From assembly GCA_002305075.1 (NCBI GenBank), contig DBQC01000008.1, positions 1-7,968 of the forward strand: a stretch of DNA of 7,968 bases, in the 5' to 3' direction. Within the stretch, counting starts at the first letter, position 1. Every line of letters starts with the position of its first letter. The translations under genes were made by a program, and so were the position numbers. A model generated the notes under the pieces. The model worked only from the letters and a program-made list of their open reading frames with translations. It was not told the DNA's origin and ran no database searches. The stretch comes from Ruminococcaceae bacterium UBA1404. GTDB taxonomy: Bacteria > Bacillota > Clostridia > Oscillospirales > Ruminococcaceae. This document shows, piece after piece, positions 3,607 to 7,968 of this stretch.

Positions 3607-6387
3607 ATGGGTCTATTTGATAAAATCTTTGGCTCCTATTCGGACAGGGAGCTTAAACGGCTAAATCCGCTGGTAGACAAAATTGTGGCATTAGAGCCCC
3701 GCTATGCCGCCATGAGCGACAGCCAGCTGCAGTCTGTAACTCCCCAGCTGCGCGAGCGCCTAGCGGCGGGCGAGAGCCTGGACGATATTCTGCCCGAGGC
3801 TTTTGCCGCTCTGCGAGAGGCCAGTTGGCGGATTATCGGCCTTAAGCACTACCCTGTGCAGCTCTTAGGTGGCATTGTGCTGCATCAGGGGCGCATTGCC
3901 GAGATGAAAACCGGCGAGGGCAAAACGCTGGTGGCCACGCTGCCCAGCTATCTGAATGCCCTTACCGGTCAGGGCGTGCACATTGTCACGGTCAACGATT
4001 ATCTGGCCCGCCGCGACTCCGAGTGGATGGGCAAGGTGCACCGGTTTATGGGGCTTTCGGTGGGGCTGGTAGTGCCCGGTATGCAGGGCGACCAAAAGCG
4101 CCAGGCCTACGGCTGCGACATCACCTATTGCACCAACAACGAGCTGGGCTTTGATTACCTGCGCGACAACATGGTGGTCTACAAGGAGCAGCGGGTGCAG
4201 CGGGGCTTTAAATATGCCATTGTGGACGAGGTGGACTCCATCCTCATAGACGAGGCCCGCACGCCGCTGATTATTTCGGGCGCCGGCGAGGAATCCAGCG
4301 AGCTCTATGAGCAGGTGGACCGCTTTGTGCGCACTTTAAAGGCCAATGTGATGGCCCATATCGACAGCAAGGAGGAGCAGGACGAGCTTGAGGGCGACTA
4401 TTTGGTGGACGAAAAGGCCCGCACCGCCACCCTCACCCCCCTTGGTGTAAAAAAGGCCGAGCGGCACTTTGGCATTGAAAACCTAACCGACTATGAGAAC
4501 CTCACCCTGTCTCACCATATCAATCAGGCCATTAAGGCCCACGGCATCATGAAGCGGGATGTGGACTATGTGGTCAAGGACGGCGAAATCATCATTGTGG
4601 ATGAGTTTACCGGCCGGTTGATGATTGGCCGCCGCTACAACGAGGGGCTGCATCAGGCCATCGAGGCTAAGGAAGGGGTGCAGGTAGCCCGAGAGAGCAA
4701 GACCCTGGCTACCATCACCTTTCAAAATTTCTTTAGAATGTACGATAAGCTGGCCGGCATGACCGGTACCGCCCTCACCGAGGAGCAGGAGTTTAGAGAC
4801 ATCTACCACCTCGATGTGGTGGCCATTCCCACAAACCGTCCGGTGGTGCGCCAGGACCATCCAGACCAGGTTTATAAAACCCTGGCTGCCAAGGAGCGGG
4901 CCGTTATCGAGCAGATTATTGCCTGCCACCAAAAGGGTCAGCCGGTGCTGGTGGGAACCGTGTCCATCGAAAACAGCGAGCGGCTATCGGCGCTGCTGAG
5001 CCGCCGGGGCATACCCCATCAGGTGCTCAACGCCAAATACCACGCCAGAGAGGCCCAAATTGTGGCGCAGGCCGGCAAGTATGGGGCTGTGACCATCGCC
5101 ACTAACATGGCCGGGCGGGGCACCGACATCAAGTTAGGGGGCAACGCCGAGTTTATGGCCCGCCAAAAGCTTGAGCAGGAGGGCCTGGAGGACCACATTA
5201 TCGCCGAGGCCATGGGCTATGGCGATACCCACGACCCCGATGTGTTGGCCGCCCGGGAGCGCTTTAGAACGCTGCTGGGCCAGTTTGAGGCCGAGGTGCA
5301 AAAGGAGGCCGAGCGGGTGATTGCCGCAGGCGGCCTGTTTATCCTGGGCACCGAGCGCCACGAGTCCCGCCGCATCGACAACCAGCTCCGTGGCCGGTCG
5401 GGCCGCCAGGGCGACCCGGGCGAGTCCCGCTTCTTCCTCTCCTTAGAGGATGATCTGATGCGGCTGTTTGGCGGCGAGCGTATGCAGAACCTGATGGACA
5501 CCCTCAAGGTGGACGAGGATATGCCCATCGAGGCCAAGCTGCTCTCCAGCTCCATCGAATCGGCCCAGAGCCGGGTGGAGGGGCGCAACTTCCAAACCCG
5601 TAAGAATGTGCTGCAGTTTGACGATGTGATGAACCGCCAGCGGGAGATTATCTACGGTCAGCGCAGTCAGGTGCTCGAGGGTGAGGACATCGGCCCCACC
5701 ATTACCCGTATGTTTGAGGAGAGCCTGGACGCCGCCATAGACCGCTATATGCCCGAAAGCTATGACCCGGCCGACTACAACATCCCGGGCCTCATCGAGC
5801 ATTTTAGCGGCGTGGTGCTGCCCCCCGACGACCCCCGATTTACCGAAAAGGCCCTGCGGGCCCTAAGTCGGCAGCAGGTGCGCGAGCTGCTCTATGCACA
5901 GGCCAGCGGCCTTTATGCCCAGCGTACTGCCCAGTGGGGCGACACCCTTAGGGCCGAGATTGAGCGCGTGGTGCTGCTGCGCTGTGTGGACCGCCACTGG
6001 ATGGAGCACATTGACAACATGGACCAGTTGCGCCGGGGCATCTACCTGCGCAGCTACGGTCAGCGTGACCCGGTTGTGGAGTACCGCATAGAGGGCTTTG
6101 AGATGTTCGACGAGATGATTGCCGCCATCCGGGAGGACACGGTGCGGGGTCTGCTCACGGTGCGCATACAGCTTGAGGCCCCCGTCCAGCGGGAACAGGT
6201 GATGCAGCCCATACCCAACAGGCCGGCGGTGCCGCTCCCCCGGGCTGTGGCTGCTCGTCCGCCCGTGACGAGGGGTAATCAGCCGCCCGCAAAGCCCCAG
6301 CCTGTGGTCACCGGCCCCAAAATCGGTCGCAACGACCCCTGCCCCTGTGGCAGCGGACTTAAATATAAAAAGTGCTGCGGCAAGTAG
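3607..6387 (+). CDS. secA: Preprotein translocase ATPase SecA
   Basis: A 926-residue motor that drives secretory proteins through SecYEG with ATP. Nucleotide-binding domain 1 has Walker A GEGKT (103-107) and DEVD (207-210). The pre-protein cross-linking region follows from about 220 to 370. NBD2 has motif V TNMAGRGTDIKLGG (499-512) and motif VI QLRGRSGRQGDPG (593-605). The helical scaffold/two-helix finger region contains HWMEHIDNMDQLRRGIYLR (797-815). A proline-rich linker (about 858-905) leads to the C-terminal zinc motif CPCGSGLKYKKCC, with Cys912, Cys914, Cys923 and Cys924. It is longer than B. subtilis SecA (841), partly through a segment between motifs V and VI (about 513-572), which I associate with clostridial SecA, and partly through the linker and tail. 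The start has GAGGTGA (3596-3602) at good spacing and the usual MGLFDKIFGS N-terminus. The gene has its own promoter. All motor motifs are intact. Confidence 0.98.
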   Translation: MGLFDKIFGSYSDRELKRLNPLVDKIVALEPRYAAMSDSQLQSVTPQLRERLAAGESLDDILPEAFAALREASWRIIGLKHYPVQLLGGIVLHQGRIAEMKTGEGKTLVATLPSYLNALTGQGVHIVTVNDYLARRDSEWMGKVHRFMGLSVGLVVPGMQGDQKRQAYGCDITYCTNNELGFDYLRDNMVVYKEQRVQRGFKYAIVDEVDSILIDEARTPLIISGAGEESSELYEQVDRFVRTLKANVMAHIDSKEEQDELEGDYLVDEKARTATLTPLGVKKAERHFGIENLTDYENLTLSHHINQAIKAHGIMKRDVDYVVKDGEIIIVDEFTGRLMIGRRYNEGLHQAIEAKEGVQVARESKTLATITFQNFFRMYDKLAGMTGTALTEEQEFRDIYHLDVVAIPTNRPVVRQDHPDQVYKTLAAKERAVIEQIIACHQKGQPVLVGTVSIENSERLSALLSRRGIPHQVLNAKYHAREAQIVAQAGKYGAVTIATNMAGRGTDIKLGGNAEFMARQKLEQEGLEDHIIAEAMGYGDTHDPDVLAARERFRTLLGQFEAEVQKEAERVIAAGGLFILGTERHESRRIDNQLRGRSGRQGDPGESRFFLSLEDDLMRLFGGERMQNLMDTLKVDEDMPIEAKLLSSSIESAQSRVEGRNFQTRKNVLQFDDVMNRQREIIYGQRSQVLEGEDIGPTITRMFEESLDAAIDRYMPESYDPADYNIPGLIEHFSGVVLPPDDPRFTEKALRALSRQQVRELLYAQASGLYAQRTAQWGDTLRAEIERVVLLRCVDRHWMEHIDNMDQLRRGIYLRSYGQRDPVVEYRIEGFEMFDEMIAAIREDTVRGLLTVRIQLEAPVQREQVMQPIPNRPAVPLPRAVAARPPVTRGNQPPAKPQPVVTGPKIGRNDPCPCGSGLKYKKCCGK

Positions 6388-6663
6388 GCCGGCATTTTAT
6401 AAGGCCGCCCTATCCCCAATAAGCTGTGTCATGGCTGCGGGGGATGGCCTGCCCTGCTGCAAGGCCACTCCCCAGCCGGACACCGCCACCGCCCTCCTCG
6501 CCCTGTGGCCGGCAATGTGCTGCTTTGGCAGCGGGGCTTTGTGTAGTGGAGGCCGATGGGGGGCAAAATTCGGGTGCACGCCCATTTTGGCCTTGTGTTT
6601 ACCCGGCCGCTGGCGCATAATAAGAACAAACTCTGCCGAAAGGGGGCTATCCCCATAGCCATC
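6388..6663 (+). other. Structured intergenic region between secA and the acetyltransferase-like gene
   Basis: No convincing gene is seen here. A long imperfect hairpin spans 6433-6477: GGCT/AGCC at the base, GGGGA (6440-6444) with TCCCC (6469-6473), and TGGCC (6445-6449) with GGCCA (6463-6467) around a 13-base loop. A second hairpin is GCTGC (6519-6523)-TTTG-GCAGC (6528-6532). Neither is followed by a U-run, so I cannot point to a clear secA terminator. A weak promoter-like pair, TTGTGT (6593-6598), 17 bases, CATAAT (6616-6621), could serve the next gene. Open frames here lack ribosome binding sites. Confidence 0.4.
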
Positions 6664-7494
6664 TTGATAAAGCGGGCCCTGCCCGAAGATCTGCCCGAAT
6701 GCTGCCGTGTGGAGCAGGCATCCAACATAGGACTGGCCTATGTGGCCGATGTGTTCGACCATTTTACCCGTTATACCGTGGGCGACTTTAGCTGCGGCTA
6801 CATAGACGGACAGCTTGCAGGCATTGGTAAGCTCACCCGTCTCTACGACGGCAGCGCCTGGCTGGAAACCTTGCGGGTGGACGCCCGGTATCAAGGTCGG
6901 GGGCTGGGCAAGGCCTTTTATAATCGCTTTAGCCAGCAGGCTGTTGAGCTGGGCTGCCCGGTGATGCGTATGTATACCGGGGCCTCCAATGTGGTGAGCG
7001 CCGGCCTTGCACGGCTCAATGGCCTCGAGGTTGTGGCCCAGCACCAGGGCATGACGCTCGACCTGCCCACAGCCCATCTGCCCGGCCTGCCCGAGGGCTT
7101 TTACATGGCCACCCCCCGGGAGGCTATGGCGGCCTACGCCGGGCAGGAAAGCGGATTTATCTGCCTAAACCGCACTTTTTATGCCCACAACCCCGACACC
7201 ATAGCCGGTCTTGCGGGCGATGGCCGGGTGTTTATCCACCCCGAAACGGGCAGCGCTTTGGTTTTGGGCGCACGGTTTCAGCGGTTTAAGGGGCTGCATC
7301 TGGCCGCCCCCATAGGGGACATCGAGCGCTGCCTGCGCTTTGCGGTGGCCTACACGGCCGCCGAGGAGCTGCCCCGGCTCACCTGCACCTTTGCCACCGA
7401 CAACACCTATCTGCCCGGCCTTCTTACAGACATGGGCTTTGTGCCCGAGCCTGCGCCCACCGTGGTGATGGAAGGGCCGCCTGCAGCCACTTAA
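6664..7494 (+). CDS. GNAT-family N-acetyltransferase-like protein (start uncertain)
   Basis: About 276 residues from a TTG at 6664. The first half is a GNAT fold: it opens IKRALPEDLPECCRVEQ, a usual beta1-alpha1, and carries the acetyl-CoA pyrophosphate-binding motif RYQGRGLGKA at residues 75-84, preceded by LETLRVD. The second half (about 145-276) is unlike motif A but has GNAT-like spacing (RLTCTFATDNTYLPGLLTDMGF near the end), so it may be a degenerate second GNAT domain. The substrate cannot be told. The start is unresolved. The frame is open to an ATG at 6556 with GGAGG only three bases before it, but that would add 36 residues unlike the family. TTG 6664 fits the domain boundary, yet its nearest G-rich site, AGGGGG (6641-6646), is 17 bases away and can pair with CCCC (6651-6654). 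The stop lies 18 bases before the ABC ATPase gene, implying one operon. Confidence 0.78.
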   Translation: MIKRALPEDLPECCRVEQASNIGLAYVADVFDHFTRYTVGDFSCGYIDGQLAGIGKLTRLYDGSAWLETLRVDARYQGRGLGKAFYNRFSQQAVELGCPVMRMYTGASNVVSAGLARLNGLEVVAQHQGMTLDLPTAHLPGLPEGFYMATPREAMAAYAGQESGFICLNRTFYAHNPDTIAGLAGDGRVFIHPETGSALVLGARFQRFKGLHLAAPIGDIERCLRFAVAYTAAEELPRLTCTFATDNTYLPGLLTDMGFVPEPAPTVVMEGPPAAT

Positions 7495-7512
7495 GTTAGG
7501 GAGGATACCGTC

Positions 7513-7968
7513 TTGTCAGAGCTTATACGCATTGAAGATATGTACAAAATCTATAACCCCGGGGAGAACGAGGTGCGGGCCATCGATGGCATCTCACTCA
7601 CCATCGGCCACGGAGAGTTTGTGGCCATTGTGGGACACTCGGGTTCGGGCAAGAGCACGCTGATGAATATGCTCGGCTGCCTGGATGTGCCCACCTCGGG
7701 TGAGTATTATCTCGAGGGGCAGAATGTGGCCACCCTCACCGAGGACGAGCTCAGCGACATTCGCAATATGCGCATCGGCTTTGTCTTTCAGGGATTTAAC
7801 CTTATCCCCAGCCTGACGGCCATCGAAAATGTTGAGCTGCCCCTTATATACCGGGGCATTAAAAAGGAGGAGCGCCGCCGCCTATCGGCCGAGGCGCTCG
7901 ATCGGGTGGGCCTTGCCAACCGCCTGACCCATAAGCCCAGTCAACTCTCGGGCGGGCAGCAGCAGCGG
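7513..7968 (+). CDS. MacB/LolD-type ABC transporter ATP-binding protein, 3' end cut off by the window
   Basis: The first 152 residues of an ABC ATPase; the frame is still open at the window end. Walker A is GHSGSGKST (41-49), the Q-loop is FVFQGFNLIP with Gln93 (90-99), and the signature LSGGQ is at 145-149. Walker B and the H-loop lie beyond the edge. GCLDVPTSGEYYLEGQ after Walker A and the FQGFNLIPSLTAIENVELPL stretch are typical of the MacB/LolD/FtsE-like group, whose partners are large FtsX/MacB-fold permeases, so such a permease is expected next. These systems export peptides or antimicrobials, or act on the cell envelope; which applies here cannot be told. The start is TTG at 7513 with a strong AGGGAGG (7498-7504) eight bases upstream. 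It is 18 bases behind the acetyltransferase-like gene. Confidence 0.93.
   Translation, partial: MSELIRIEDMYKIYNPGENEVRAIDGISLTIGHGEFVAIVGHSGSGKSTLMNMLGCLDVPTSGEYYLEGQNVATLTEDELSDIRNMRIGFVFQGFNLIPSLTAIENVELPLIYRGIKKEERRRLSAEALDRVGLANRLTHKPSQLSGGQQQR

Noticed and set aside
6431..6658. 75-residue Cys-containing frame from ATG 6431
   Set aside because: No Shine-Dalgarno precedes it, it overlaps strong hairpins, and the composition looks like random GC-rich translation.
6397..7077. 226-codon minus-strand frame opposite the acetyltransferase-like gene
   Set aside because: It is a shadow of the GNAT gene, whose acetyl-CoA motif is clear; the minus-strand product matches nothing I recognise.
1..7968. 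CRISPR arrays, insertion sequences, phage or defence genes
   Set aside because: I saw no regularly spaced direct repeats, transposase motifs, terminal inverted repeats with target duplications, or defence-related domains in any frame.

Overview
The window looks like chromosomal core sequence from an endospore-forming Firmicute of the class Clostridia. Three things point there: adjacent spore maturation genes spmA and spmB, a short AbrB-type regulator with a C-terminal CxxC/CxxC tail, and a SecA whose motor core carries the extra segment I associate with clostridial SecA proteins. By eye the DNA is GC-rich with many G/C third positions, but ATA codons are used freely. That would suit a gut Oscillospirales-like lineage; the genus is not resolvable from the sequence.

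Layout. (1) 1-92: 3' part of a tRNA-Asn with encoded CCA, then its terminator. (2) 149-913 (+): an inositol-monophosphatase/CysQ-family protein with an altered metal site. It converges on the next operon at a shared bidirectional terminator (930-959). (3) 2831 down to 962 (-): spmA, spmB (4-base ATGA overlap) and, 83 bases further on, a zinc D,D-peptidase-like protein with a peptidoglycan-binding domain. (4) 2832-3128: divergent control region. It holds a possible sporulation-type promoter facing spmA and two sigma-A promoters facing abrB. (5) 3129-3368 (+): the AbrB-family regulator, followed by a strong terminator. (6) 3485-6387 (+): secA with its own promoter, a structured leader and a small open frame that ends inside the secA ribosome binding site. 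(7) 6388-6663: structured intergenic sequence without an obvious terminator. (8) 6664-7494 (+): a two-part GNAT acetyltransferase-like protein. (9) 7513-end (+): the first 152 residues of a MacB/LolD-type ABC transporter ATPase, cut by the window edge.

How it fits together. The minus-strand operon is a plausible late-sporulation unit: SpmA/SpmB act in spore core dehydration and the third gene could trim cortex peptidoglycan. AbrB-type regulators are transition-state regulators, so the divergent spmA/abrB arrangement may join growth-phase and sporulation control; that is inference. secA is housekeeping. I found no CRISPR array, mobile element, phage gene or clear defence system. The points most worth a second look are the non-canonical IMPase active site, the spmAB-peptidase operon, and the secA and abrB leader/promoter structures.
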